Below, in pieces: positions 1-7,775 of a stretch of 21,881 nt of DNA. This DNA comes from Clostridia bacterium (GTDB lineage: Bacteria; Bacillota; Clostridia; Oscillospirales; CAG-272). The stretch lies in assembly GCA_017461825.1 (NCBI GenBank), contig JAFTXB010000107.1:1-21881 (forward strand), given 5' to 3'. Both the position numbers and the translations under genes were made by a program. Numbering within the stretch: the stretch's first letter is position 1; every line of letters begins with the position of its first letter. The notes under the pieces are model-generated. The model was not told where the DNA came from. It saw only the letters and a program-made list of their open reading frames with translations, and searched no databases.

Positions 1-11
1 CGAGGATTTTT

Positions 12-89
12 TGGGGTGAGATATGGGATTCGAACCCACGACCTTCAGGGCCACAACCTGACGCGCTAACCAACTGTGCTAATCCCACC
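12..89 (-). tRNA. tRNA-His (GTG anticodon)
   Basis: Read on the minus strand this folds as a full cloverleaf. The 7-bp acceptor stem has one G-U pair, and there is an extra G at -1 opposite C73, the identity mark of histidine tRNA. The anticodon loop is TTGTGGC, giving GTG. The T-loop is TTCGAAT and the 3' CCA is encoded (12-14). It is the last gene of a three-tRNA cluster, only 8 nt after tRNA-Arg. The A-rich stretch following it runs off the window edge, so a terminator cannot be judged. Confidence 0.97.
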
Positions 90-97
90 ATATAAAA

Positions 98-174
<77 letters not shown>

Positions 175-179
175 ATAGT

Positions 180-211
180 GGATCTGCCAACCGTTCTTGG
201 TAGGCAGATCC
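180..211 (-). repeat. Inverted repeat between two tRNA genes
   Basis: Two perfect 9-nt arms, GGATCTGCC (180-188) and its complement (203-211), enclose a 14-nt loop in the 43-nt spacer between tRNA-Gly and tRNA-Arg. No T-run follows it on the minus strand, so it is not a normal terminator. It may present a processing site in the tRNA precursor or partly attenuate transcription of the two downstream tRNAs. Confidence 0.75.
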
Positions 212-217
212 GCCTTT

Positions 218-291
218 TGGAGCGAGTGATGGGAATCGAACCCACGCGACCAGCTTGGAAGGCTGGGATTCTACCATTGAACTACACTCGC
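218..291 (-). tRNA. tRNA-Gly (TCC anticodon)
   Basis: Minus-strand cloverleaf of 74 nt. The acceptor stem GCGAGTG/CACTCGC is perfect, the anticodon loop CTTCCAA gives TCC (reads GGA/GGG), the T-loop is TTCGATT, the discriminator is T and CCA is encoded at 218-220. It is the first gene of the tRNA cluster, about 30 nt downstream of a consensus promoter. Confidence 0.97.
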
Positions 292-321
292 ATTGCACCT
301 ACACATCGCAGGTACTTCGAT

Positions 322-350
322 ATTATACCACAGTCCGCTTTTTTTGTCAA
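322..350 (-). promoter_or_regulatory. Consensus sigma-A promoter of the tRNA cluster
   Basis: On the minus strand TTGACA (345-350) is separated by exactly 17 bp from TATAAT (322-327). Both hexamers match the consensus perfectly, as expected for a stable-RNA operon. Transcription should start near 315, leaving a short leader before tRNA-Gly. Confidence 0.9.
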
Positions 351-432
351 GAGAATTTTTAAAATTTTTCCGATATTTTTTGCACTTTTTTTACCGCTCG
401 GCTCAAATCAACCTCGTTCGGCAGACAAACCC

Positions 433-461
433 TTGACACAGCCGCCTTTTTATGATAGAAT
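433..461 (+). promoter_or_regulatory. Sigma-A promoter of the propeller/MBL operon
   Basis: TTGACA (433-438), 17-bp spacer, TAGAAT (456-461). The predicted start near 468 gives a leader of about 30 nt before the ATG at 500. It lies back to back with the tRNA promoter, with about 80 bp of AT-rich DNA between them. Confidence 0.8.
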
Positions 462-499
462 AATGTTATAAATGATGACCTTTGAAAGGAGCCCTCTCT

Positions 500-1477
500 A
501 TGAAATTTCTGAAAAAGCTTTGTGCGGTGCTACTCAGCATCCTCGCGTCTCTGATCCTCCTCGTTCTGCTTGCATGGACGGGGCTGATGATCGCAAAATT
601 CGTGATCTACAACGATTACATGACAAACCGCCAAAAGGAAGCCCCCATCCCCGCCTTGAACGACGGCTTCGTCCCGCAGGGGCTTGCCTGCACCGAGGAC
701 GGGCTCTACATCCACTCGGGCTACAACGGCAAGGCTATGGAGATGCACCTCGTGCAAAACGGAGAGAAAAAGCAGATCCTGCCTCTTAACCCCGACGGCT
801 CGCCCTGCGAAGGTCACGGCGGCGGCGTCAGCATTGCCAAGGACTTTGTCTACGTTGCAAACGAAGCCGCCGTTATCGTCTTTCGTCTTTCCGACCTGAC
901 CGAAGCAAAGAACGGCGACGAGGTAACTGCCACGGCTTTGGTTCCGATGGACACCGCGGCATCCTTCTGCTTTTCGGATGGAAACCAGCTCTACGTGGGT
1001 GAATTCTTCCGTGCGGTCGACTACGAGATCGACGAAAGCCACGCCTACACCACCCCTGCGGGCGATGAAAACCGTGCTCTGGTCTCCTGCTATCAACTGA
1101 ACGAGGACGGCAGCCTTGCCGACACCTATCCGCTCTATTCTATCTCGATCCCCCACCAAGTGCAGGGCTTTGCCGTGAAGGATAACGTTTACATGATCTC
1201 CTGCTCGTGGGGCGTGAACAGCTCCGAGCTGAAATTCTACGACGGAATTGTTGACAGCGGACGCACGATCGACGTGAGCGGCAAAGAGGTTCCTCTGTAC
1301 TACATGGATTCTTCCACCCATTTCAAGACCTTGAAAATGCCCGCGTTCAGCGAGGGGCTTGACATCATCGGCGACCGCGTGTACATCAGCTTTGAATCTG
1401 CCTGCAACAAATACATCGTTGGAAAGCTGTTCTTTGCTTACAACGTGACCTCCTATCCCATCGAAGACCCAAGCTAA
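500..1477 (+). CDS. Membrane-anchored propeller-like protein, function unknown
   Basis: This 325-residue protein has a lysine-containing N-terminus followed by one long hydrophobic segment (about residues 7-33), so it should be anchored in the membrane with the rest outside. The remainder contains repeated stretches of the kind 'dGlYihsGYng', 'kDFVYVAnE', 'gnqLYVGEF' and 'GdRVYISFEs', spaced like beta-propeller blades. That suggests a six- or seven-bladed fold of the YncE/SMP-30 type, but no catalytic motif is recognisable. The start at ATG 500 is chosen because GAAAGGAG sits at 484-491; an in-frame TTG at 482 lies upstream of that site and is unlikely. The gene is 12 bp from a metallo-beta-lactamase lipoprotein and shares its promoter and terminator, so the two may act on the same extracellular target. 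That partnership is inference. Confidence 0.75.
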   Translation: MKFLKKLCAVLLSILASLILLVLLAWTGLMIAKFVIYNDYMTNRQKEAPIPALNDGFVPQGLACTEDGLYIHSGYNGKAMEMHLVQNGEKKQILPLNPDGSPCEGHGGGVSIAKDFVYVANEAAVIVFRLSDLTEAKNGDEVTATALVPMDTAASFCFSDGNQLYVGEFFRAVDYEIDESHAYTTPAGDENRALVSCYQLNEDGSLADTYPLYSISIPHQVQGFAVKDNVYMISCSWGVNSSELKFYDGIVDSGRTIDVSGKEVPLYYMDSSTHFKTLKMPAFSEGLDIIGDRVYISFESACNKYIVGKLFFAYNVTSYPIEDPS

Positions 1478-1489
1478 GGAGACACCTCT

Positions 1490-3358
1490 ATGAAAACCAC
1501 CCTGCACAGACCTCTCGCGCTCCTCCTCTCGCTCCTGCTGCTCCTTTCCATGGCGGCTTGCGCCTCGGACGAAAAGGAGCCTGCAACCGATACCACAGTC
1601 CACGAAACCGAATCCGAGCAGCCCGAGGAGAGCGGGATCGCCGCCTTTCTCGACGGTGCCTACTCCGTCAAGCTGATCTACGCCAGCCGCGCCCCGTTTT
1701 ATGAAAAAGAGCTGCGCGTGAACGTCACCGATCTTCTGAAGGACACAACGGGCGTCGTCCCTCCCACGCAAAGCGATGCCGAAGCGGAGGGAGAGACGCG
1801 ATACGACGGACCTGCGATCCTCATAGGCGAGACCTCCTACGAGGAATCGCAAAGCGTTTACCGCGAGCTTGGTGAAAACAACGCCTGCATCCGACTGATC
1901 GGCAATAAGCTTGTACTGGCATGTTGCAACGAGGATACCTCCACAAAGGTACTCATTGCCCTGCGCGAGCTGCTTGCCAAGCATGCGACAAAGGATAAGA
2001 TCGTTTTGACCGAGGACTGGAACACCGAGATCGACATCACCTTCAACGCCGACGGCAACGCCACGTTTGACAGCACCGACCTGAGCCAATCGGCGCCGCT
2101 CCCCACCGAGCTGATGGGCAAAGCGTACGACGCCGGGCAAGGCTCCTCGCTGTATATCCGAAGCGGCGCGGTACGGGCAACCTTTGACACGGTGTGCGAG
2201 GCTTTGGCAGAAAACGGCATGAAGCTTTATACCTCCAACGCCATCGGCAACAATCTGTTTATCACCTACGTCACAAAGACGCAGATTGCCCACGTGATGT
2301 ATCTTCCCAATGTAAAAGAGGTACGTACGGCGATCGACAAGCGCGGCGAGGGCGCCGACGGCTTTGCGCTCACGGGGCTCTCGGGCGAAAACACCTACCA
2401 ATCGGTCACCTCCCCCTGCATGACGCTGGTCGAGATCGAAAGCGCCGACTGGCCAGGCGGGCTCTCGATGATCTTCAAGCTGTCCGACGGCCGTTTCTTT
2501 GTGATCGACAGCGGAATTGGCGGCAGAAAGGACAACGACGGCTCCTCGTCGGGCTGGATCTGGGCGTCGCTTGCCAAGCACGCAGACGATCCCAACAACA
2601 TCCGCGTTGCCGCGTGGCTGATCACGCATACACACTCGGATCACGCCGGAGGACTGGTTGACATGGCGCGCGGATGGTATGAAAACTCCGAAGGGCGGCA
2701 CAGCGTGATGCCGAAGAACTGCACCGAGATCATCACTATCGAAAAGCTGATCTACAATCAACCCGCCAACATGAGCAAATTCGGCCGTGCGGGCTGGATC
2801 GGTGAGATCATTGAGGCGTTTGACATCAAAGAGGTTGTCAAGGCACACCCCGGGCAGGAGCTTTGGTTTGCCGATCTCAAGCTGACCGTCTACACCACGC
2901 AAGATCTGCTGGTGGAGGTGGACAGCAGCATCGACGATCTGAACGAATACTCGGTTGTGACGATGATCGAATTTAACGGAAAACGCATCCTTTCGCTGGG
3001 CGATGCCGATCCGAAAAACAACGCAATGTCGGCAAAGCTCTATCAAAACGAGCTGAAGGCAGACGTGATCCAGGTCGCGCACCACGGCTACGGAGATACG
3101 GGGGCTAAAGAGGTCAACGAGCTCTGCAACCCCGACATCGTGCTATGGCCGGTTGCAAAGGACGAAATGGTGAATGCGAACTGCAAGCAAAAGGAGATCA
3201 ACAAGATCTTTTTGAGCAAAGAAAACTATGCGCCGCACGGCGGAAACATCACCTTTGACAGCAATTGGAACTGCACCTTGATCCCCAACGCCGAACTGCT
3301 TGAAATGATTCCCACCTGCGATTGCGGATGCGGAAAAAAGAGCAGCACCGCGACCTAA
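1490..3358 (+). CDS. Lipoprotein with ComEC-like metallo-beta-lactamase domain
   Basis: A 622-residue exported protein. A hydrophobic signal ends in the lipobox SMAAC (Cys24), followed by an acidic low-complexity linker. Residues about 50-190 have an alternating pattern (a 'ILIGETSYEES' strand, then 'NKLVLACCNEDTSTKVL') that resembles the small alpha/beta domain found at the N-terminus of some glycosidases (GH20b/alpha-glucuronidase type); this is a weak match by eye. The C-terminal half is a metallo-beta-lactamase fold: HTHSDH at 380-385 (His380, His382, Asp384, His385), the metal aspartate in SLGDAD (Asp505) and AHHG (His531, His532), laid out as in the nuclease domain of the DNA-uptake protein ComEC. 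The tail carries a CDCGC cluster. AAGGAG lies 8 nt before the ATG. Function is open: an extracellular nuclease or phosphodiesterase is plausible, a true beta-lactamase unlikely. Confidence 0.85.
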   Translation: MKTTLHRPLALLLSLLLLLSMAACASDEKEPATDTTVHETESEQPEESGIAAFLDGAYSVKLIYASRAPFYEKELRVNVTDLLKDTTGVVPPTQSDAEAEGETRYDGPAILIGETSYEESQSVYRELGENNACIRLIGNKLVLACCNEDTSTKVLIALRELLAKHATKDKIVLTEDWNTEIDITFNADGNATFDSTDLSQSAPLPTELMGKAYDAGQGSSLYIRSGAVRATFDTVCEALAENGMKLYTSNAIGNNLFITYVTKTQIAHVMYLPNVKEVRTAIDKRGEGADGFALTGLSGENTYQSVTSPCMTLVEIESADWPGGLSMIFKLSDGRFFVIDSGIGGRKDNDGSSSGWIWASLAKHADDPNNIRVAAWLITHTHSDHAGGLVDMARGWYENSEGRHSVMPKNCTEIITIEKLIYNQPANMSKFGRAGWIGEIIEAFDIKEVVKAHPGQELWFADLKLTVYTTQDLLVEVDSSIDDLNEYSVVTMIEFNGKRILSLGDADPKNNAMSAKLYQNELKADVIQVAHHGYGDTGAKEVNELCNPDIVLWPVAKDEMVNANCKQKEINKIFLSKENYAPHGGNITFDSNWNCTLIPNAELLEMIPTCDCGCGKKSSTAT

Positions 3359-3365
3359 AAACAGC

Positions 3366-3403
3366 AATGCCCAACCTCCTAAAAAGGGGGATGGGCATTT
3401 TTT
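3366..3403 (+). terminator. Intrinsic terminator after the MBL lipoprotein gene
   Basis: AATGCCC/GGGCATT arms with an inner CCTCC/GGGGG stem (one A-A mismatch between them) and loop TAAAAA are followed by six Ts. It lies between convergent genes. On the minus strand the same hairpin is followed by GCTGTTTTT, so it may also stop the CPBP operon. Confidence 0.85.
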
Positions 3404-3419
3404 ACAGAAAGTATACTCG

Positions 3420-4238
3420 TTAACCGTCTTGCATAGTGGATTGATCTGCTGCTTTCTCATCCGTCGTTTTTATGGGATAGAAGGCATCAGTCACACTCGG
3501 ATCAATTTGAAAGAGCTGCCAAAGCATCCAAGCGGTTACGGCAACACCGAGAATGGCTGTAATGATAATCGTGGGGGTGTTCCATATCCTTCCCTGCCCC
3601 ACCGTGTCGATCAATCTTCCCCCAATATCAAATATGCCGTGCAAAAGGATGGGAAAAAGAAGATTTTGACTTTTGAGAAAGACGATGGCACACATACCAC
3701 CGATAAGGAAAGAATACCCTACCTGCAAAATCGTGGGTCCAAAACCCGCGCCGTCAAATAGGTTTGCCAGATGTACCAAGCCGAAAATGGCGGAAGAAAT
3801 AACAGTAGTCCAAAAGATCTGTCGGCGTGTTGTCCTTCTTTTTTCAAGGATCGCCACATAGAGCGTTCCGCGAAAGGCAAGCTCCTCAAATACGCCGATC
3901 AAAAGGCAATCGATGACAAACAAAGGGAGCATCTCTCCCCTTGTGATCTGCGCCTCGCCGTTTGCAAGCGCGAGGAACGGGAAATTGTTGACCACCACCA
4001 AAAGAGAGGGCAGAAAGACCGCCCAAAACACCTTTGGGGGCTTGTGCCAAAGACGGAAGCCGAGATAAACGGTGAGGGCGGCAAAAATAATGCTTCCCAT
4101 CACGTGGTAGAGGGTGGAGCGAATAAGGGTGTTCCACGCCTCGTCTGTCGAAAAGGTCGGCTCGTAAAACCAAAGGAATCCAAACACGGCGATCCCAATG
4201 AGCGCTACCCAACGGCTGATCTTTTCACGCAGGGTCAT
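3420..4238 (-). CDS. CPBP-family (CAAX-like) intramembrane metalloprotease
   Basis: A 272-residue protein with about seven or eight hydrophobic segments. It carries the three Abi/CPBP signatures in order: EExxxR as EELAFR (residues 118-123), FxxxH as FGLVH (152-156) and the last ligand histidine in LLHGIFD (His200). The family comprises membrane-embedded glutamate proteases related to yeast Rce1; in bacteria some are linked to bacteriocin immunity or to release of regulators or peptides. The ATG at 4238 is preferred because AGGAG lies 9 nt before it; the in-frame ATG at 4247 abuts that site with no spacing. It is the last gene of an operon with an M3-peptidase lipoprotein and an Lgt-like enzyme, overlapping the latter by 14 nt. 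The substrate is unknown. Confidence 0.88.
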   Translation of the reverse strand: MTLREKISRWVALIGIAVFGFLWFYEPTFSTDEAWNTLIRSTLYHVMGSIIFAALTVYLGFRLWHKPPKVFWAVFLPSLLVVVNNFPFLALANGEAQITRGEMLPLFVIDCLLIGVFEELAFRGTLYVAILEKRRTTRRQIFWTTVISSAIFGLVHLANLFDGAGFGPTILQVGYSFLIGGMCAIVFLKSQNLLFPILLHGIFDIGGRLIDTVGQGRIWNTPTIIITAILGVAVTAWMLWQLFQIDPSVTDAFYPIKTTDEKAADQSTMQDG

Positions 4239-5025
4239 CGGTCTCATCTCCTTTTTTCGTTTTTCGGCGCAGCAGATATCCCTCGATCAACCACAGCGCG
4301 ACTCCCACTATAAAGAGGCAGACGGCGATAAACTGCGACGGAGTGAGGAACGGAACAATACTCTGCCCTCTTTCGTCGGTGCGCAAAAACTCGACGATAA
4401 AGCGCCAAACGGCGTACCCCGACAGATACAGCGCAAGATTGCCGTGCTTGCCTTTGAGCAAACGATAGGTCATATATGCGGCAAGCGCAAACAGGAAGAT
4501 CGCCTCAAAGAGCTGGATCGGAACGGTTTTGGCATCGAGATAAGCGTTATAAATGCCGTACCACGCGTCGGTCACCTTTCCGTGACAGCATCCCGCAAAG
4601 AGGCACCCCAACCTTCCAAAACCATGCGCAAGCGCGATGCTGCCTGCGGCGATCTCAGTCAGCTCCCAAAATCGGCTTGCGGGAGTTTCGCGATTCTTTT
4701 TAAGAATCAGATATCCCACACCGAAATAAACCGCGAGAAAGACTGCGGCACCGCCAATAAGCCCTCCGTAAAATGTGGCACCCGTATTGTTGGCGATAAC
4801 AAAAACGCCATCCTCGAGATAATTATAAAAAGCTTGAAAGAGCACTGCCGAACAATATCCTCCGACAATGGCGGAAAGCGCACCGACGATCACCAGGTTT
4901 TGCAGGGCGACTCCGAATTTTTTTCGGTCGGCAAAAATGCGAAAATACAGCAAGGCTCCCAAAAATCCGACCGCGATAGAAAGGTCGTATAGGTCAAGCC
5001 CCAAAAACAGGTCGTATGGATACAT
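4225..5025 (-). CDS. Divergent prolipoprotein diacylglyceryl transferase (Lgt family)
   Basis: A 266-residue polytopic membrane protein. Lgt moves a diacylglyceryl group from phosphatidylglycerol to the lipobox cysteine of prelipoproteins. Family landmarks are present: FYGGLIGG (85-92), the signature GFGRLGCLFAGCCHG (135-149) with the conserved Arg138, PIQLFEA (169-175) and a YAVWRFIVEFLR helix (204-215). It departs from canonical Lgt in two places. The usual HGGL-type histidine is a tyrosine (Tyr86), and the GRxGNFxNxE segment is replaced by a Cys-rich GCLFAGCCHG. Such GCC-type members are, to my knowledge, common in Clostridia and usually annotated as Lgt, but their reaction is less certain. 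The gene starts 3 bp after the M3-peptidase lipoprotein, with its GAGAGG site inside the end of that gene, so the two are likely translationally coupled. Confidence 0.85.
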   Translation of the reverse strand: MYPYDLFLGLDLYDLSIAVGFLGALLYFRIFADRKKFGVALQNLVIVGALSAIVGGYCSAVLFQAFYNYLEDGVFVIANNTGATFYGGLIGGAAVFLAVYFGVGYLILKKNRETPASRFWELTEIAAGSIALAHGFGRLGCLFAGCCHGKVTDAWYGIYNAYLDAKTVPIQLFEAIFLFALAAYMTYRLLKGKHGNLALYLSGYAVWRFIVEFLRTDERGQSIVPFLTPSQFIAVCLFIVGVALWLIEGYLLRRKTKKGDETDDPA

Positions 5026-5028
5026 GGA

Positions 5029-6723
5029 TCATTTCCTCTCAAATGCAAGTTGAATCTTGGCATAGGTTTTGGCATCGAGCGGACTCCCCAGCCCTGCCGA
5101 TTCCAGCGCCGCAAGGAATCCGTCTGACGGCACAACCTCCTCGGCAAGCTTGCGGTATATCTCTTGTGCCGCCCTATAGTTTTCCTCGGCAGCGGCATAA
5201 AGCTCGATCGAGGCAATTCCCGAAACGGCATAACTAATATAATATACCGGACTCTCGATTGTAACGTATCTCCAATAAAGATACGGATCAGCAATATTTT
5301 CTAAAAAGAAAGCTTCTCCGCCATAGTGTTCGAGAACGGTATACATCAGGCGGTCGAAGTCCTCGGCGGGCTTGGCAATTTGAGCGGCGTTTTGATAGAC
5401 CGTCATTTCAAACTCATCAATAACCATACACAAAATGATCGAGCCGATTGTATCCAAAAGCAAATAGCTAACCAGTGTTTCGTAAATATCGGTACTGATA
5501 TGATCCTTGAGAAATACCAAAAACAGCATTTCATTGCCCTGCGAATGCACCTCGGCAAGATCCATAGCAAGTTCATCGTCGATATGGTACTGCTCGGCAT
5601 AATAGTGCCCCAGCTCGTGAACGACCGTAGTGGAGGACTGATACCCCGGACCGAAATAACAGATCGGCTTTTCATACTCATACAGCATTCCCGTAAACGC
5701 ACCCGCATAGGAATTTTCGCTGTCGGTAAAAATTGAATTTCCATCCTCAAACATGGTTTGCATTGCCTCTCGCATGCTCTCGGGTGCCTGATTGACATAC
5801 GCCTTGACGTAATTGACGGTCATATCATCGTAATCCGAATACAGAAATGAGGAAATAAAAGATTGCTCAAAGGAATTGAGACTGTCATACATTCTTTGAA
5901 AATCGCTTGATGCCTTTTTGTACAATGGAATAAGATGATTGGCACACAGCCGATGCAGCTCTGCCGCCGCTGCGGTGGAATAATCGCGCAGGTAAACCTT
6001 ATCGTATGCGTACTCGTAATAATTGCCATACCCCTTAAGCGCGGCAATGCGATTATTGTTGAGGACGGTTTGATAATAAAGCTCCGCCGCCTCATTCTCA
6101 AATTTGTTTTCATCAAGCTCGCGGTACTCAACGAGAATACGGTCGTTTTCATCGTACAGCTCGGAAAGCTCTTCGCTATACACACGCATCTCCTCGATCT
6201 CCTCCTCCGTCCAATCGGCAAAAAACGCATCACGGTATGGAGAATCCGATGTGTCGATCTCCTGACAGAGATCCATGTAATCGGCGTAGACCTCGGCACT
6301 CATTTCGGAAGCATACAAATAGGCATCCGAGATCGCCTCACTCGACTGATCCCAGCAGTAAAGAATATAAGCAATTTGTGATTGGGTAGCAATATGATAA
6401 TAGAGATCCTCCAGAGTATTCCAAGCCTCCTCGATCGCCTGCTTATCCTTGCCCTCAAGGGTAATGGTGCGGCAGATCTCGAGCTGGCGTTCAAACGCCT
6501 CTCTGTCGGCCTCAGTGAGTGTGTATTCGAGTGGGAGATCCTCAGGCAGTTCACCGCTGCTGTCCTCTCGCTCGGTTTCATCGGTTTTGGTTTCGTCCAG
6601 AACCTCTTCCACCATCTGTTCAAACTCATCGTAGATGCGGAAATAGGTCATACAAGAAGAAAATGACATACTGAAAACGCATAAACAAAGAAGCAAAGCC
6701 AAATAGCGCAAATACCGTTTCAT
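5029..6723 (-). CDS. M3-family (oligoendopeptidase F-like) metallopeptidase lipoprotein
   Basis: A 564-residue protein. The signal peptide ends in FSSC (Cys24), indicating a lipoprotein, and an acidic linker (about 36-65) precedes a long helical domain. The zinc site is VVHELGHYYAEQ with HELGH at 369-373, and the third ligand is probably Glu391 in AEVHSQGNEMLF, which matches the E-x-x-S-x-x-N-E pattern of oligoendopeptidase F. PepF-type enzymes are normally cytosolic; here the enzyme should face outward, cutting peptides at the cell surface or lipoprotein signal fragments. AAAGGAGG lies 5 nt before the ATG, and a plausible promoter lies at 6760-6788. It is the first gene of the operon with the Lgt-like and CPBP proteins, a set in which every product acts at or in the membrane. 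Confidence 0.88.
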   Translation of the reverse strand: MKRYLRYLALLLCLCVFSMSFSSCMTYFRIYDEFEQMVEEVLDETKTDETEREDSSGELPEDLPLEYTLTEADREAFERQLEICRTITLEGKDKQAIEEAWNTLEDLYYHIATQSQIAYILYCWDQSSEAISDAYLYASEMSAEVYADYMDLCQEIDTSDSPYRDAFFADWTEEEIEEMRVYSEELSELYDENDRILVEYRELDENKFENEAAELYYQTVLNNNRIAALKGYGNYYEYAYDKVYLRDYSTAAAAELHRLCANHLIPLYKKASSDFQRMYDSLNSFEQSFISSFLYSDYDDMTVNYVKAYVNQAPESMREAMQTMFEDGNSIFTDSENSYAGAFTGMLYEYEKPICYFGPGYQSSTTVVHELGHYYAEQYHIDDELAMDLAEVHSQGNEMLFLVFLKDHISTDIYETLVSYLLLDTIGSIILCMVIDEFEMTVYQNAAQIAKPAEDFDRLMYTVLEHYGGEAFFLENIADPYLYWRYVTIESPVYYISYAVSGIASIELYAAAEENYRAAQEIYRKLAEEVVPSDGFLAALESAGLGSPLDAKTYAKIQLAFERK

Positions 6724-6759
6724 AATATCCTCCTTTGAACATGTGGTACAGCCACTATT

Positions 6760-6788
6760 ATCATAGCATATTTTGTGTCAAAAATCAA
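6760..6788 (-). promoter_or_regulatory. Probable promoter of the M3 peptidase operon
   Basis: On the minus strand TTGATT (6783-6788), 17-bp spacer, TATGAT (6760-6765). A TTGACA also occurs here (6774-6779) but has no -10 at the right distance. The promoter begins straight after the stop codon of the tagO-like gene, and no terminator separates the two, so read-through from upstream is possible. Confidence 0.55.
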
Positions 6789-6794
6789 CCCAAT

Positions 6795-7760
6795 TCAATG
6801 AAATTCCTCAACAAATCTGCGAATTCGCATAAGCAGAAACGCCAAAGCAATCAGTGCCAAGGATGCGGCAAGCCAAAGCGACTCGGTACGAACCAATACA
6901 GAACCGGTCGAAAAGCCGACTGTAATGAGCAAAAGAACTCCGACACACTGCGGTTGAAGAAGTCCCGCATCGTAAATGCGGTGATGCAGATGTCCTCGGT
7001 CGGCAGCAAACGGACTTTTTCCTCTCAAGACACGCCGCAATACTGCGGTTGCAAGATCGGTAAGCGGATAAGCAAATAAAAAGAGCGGAGACAAGCCCTC
7101 AAGACTTGGAAGCATAACATCAAAAAGAGGAAGAGACAGCATGCCCAACAAAAAACCGACCGTTGCGCTGCCGCAATCGCCCGCAAAGGTCTCGGCGGGA
7201 TAGCGATTAAAATATCGGAATCCAAGGCATGCGAGGGCAAGCAAGAGCGCAGGGGTGCCGTTTTGCAGTCTGCCCTCAATGGCAAAGATCAAAAAGAGCG
7301 CCCCCCCTTCAATCGCCGCACAGCCCGAAAAAAGCCCGTCTAAGCCATCTATAAAATTATGTGCATTGGTGAGTGCCAAAACCCAGAAAACCGCGCATAC
7401 GGTCTCCGGCACGCTCCGTGTTCCCACTCCCAGCACGCACGCCAGTGCCGCAGATGACTGAAAAAAGAATTTGACCCATGCACCGAGGCAAAAAATATCA
7501 TCGGCAAGTCCCACCAAAAGCATAAGTCCCCCTCCGCATAGGATACAGACGAGCTCATGTGTCAAGAAATCCCCCGCAAGGCAGGAAATGAGAAATGCTG
7601 TATAAATGGCGATCCCGCCTGCTCGCGGAATACTTTGATGATGCATTCTCCGCCCATCGCTCGGCACATCAACGGCACCGATGTGCCACGAAAGTCCAAT
7701 AACAGCAGGGGTGAGGACGAACGAAAGGGTTAATGAAAGCAAACACAAAAAAAACAGCAT
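6795..7760 (-). CDS. Polyprenyl-phosphate HexNAc-1-phosphate transferase (TagO/WecA/MraY family)
   Basis: A 321-residue protein with about ten membrane segments. It would transfer an amino-sugar phosphate from a UDP-sugar to undecaprenyl phosphate on the cytoplasmic face, the first step in teichoic acid or cell-surface glycan synthesis. Visible motifs are a D-P-R-H...PRxGG stretch (about 31-49), the catalytic pair in GLADD (Asp87-Asp88), NxxNFIDGLDGL (132-143), GDCGS (194-198) and DRGHLHHR (254-261). The histidine-rich motif is typical of the WecA/TagO branch rather than of MraY, so UDP-GlcNAc is the likely donor. The ribosome binding site GAGGTGG (7767-7773) lies directly after the trpS terminator, and I find no promoter between them, so expression may depend on read-through. 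The exact polymer served is not known. Confidence 0.9.
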   Translation of the reverse strand: MLFFLCLLSLTLSFVLTPAVIGLSWHIGAVDVPSDGRRMHHQSIPRAGGIAIYTAFLISCLAGDFLTHELVCILCGGGLMLLVGLADDIFCLGAWVKFFFQSSAALACVLGVGTRSVPETVCAVFWVLALTNAHNFIDGLDGLFSGCAAIEGGALFLIFAIEGRLQNGTPALLLALACLGFRYFNRYPAETFAGDCGSATVGFLLGMLSLPLFDVMLPSLEGLSPLFLFAYPLTDLATAVLRRVLRGKSPFAADRGHLHHRIYDAGLLQPQCVGVLLLITVGFSTGSVLVRTESLWLAASLALIALAFLLMRIRRFVEEFH

Positions 7761-7775
7761 ATCGATCCACCTCAG

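Noticed and set aside
482..499. An upstream TTG start for the propeller-like protein
   Set aside because: The ribosome binding site at 484-491 lies after it and fits the ATG at 500.
530..3085. A very long (851-codon) open frame on the minus strand opposite the propeller and MBL genes
   Set aside because: It is antisense to two genes with clear signal peptides, lipobox and metal motifs, has no recognisable domain, and has no gene-like boundaries; biased codon use on the plus strand explains the open frame.
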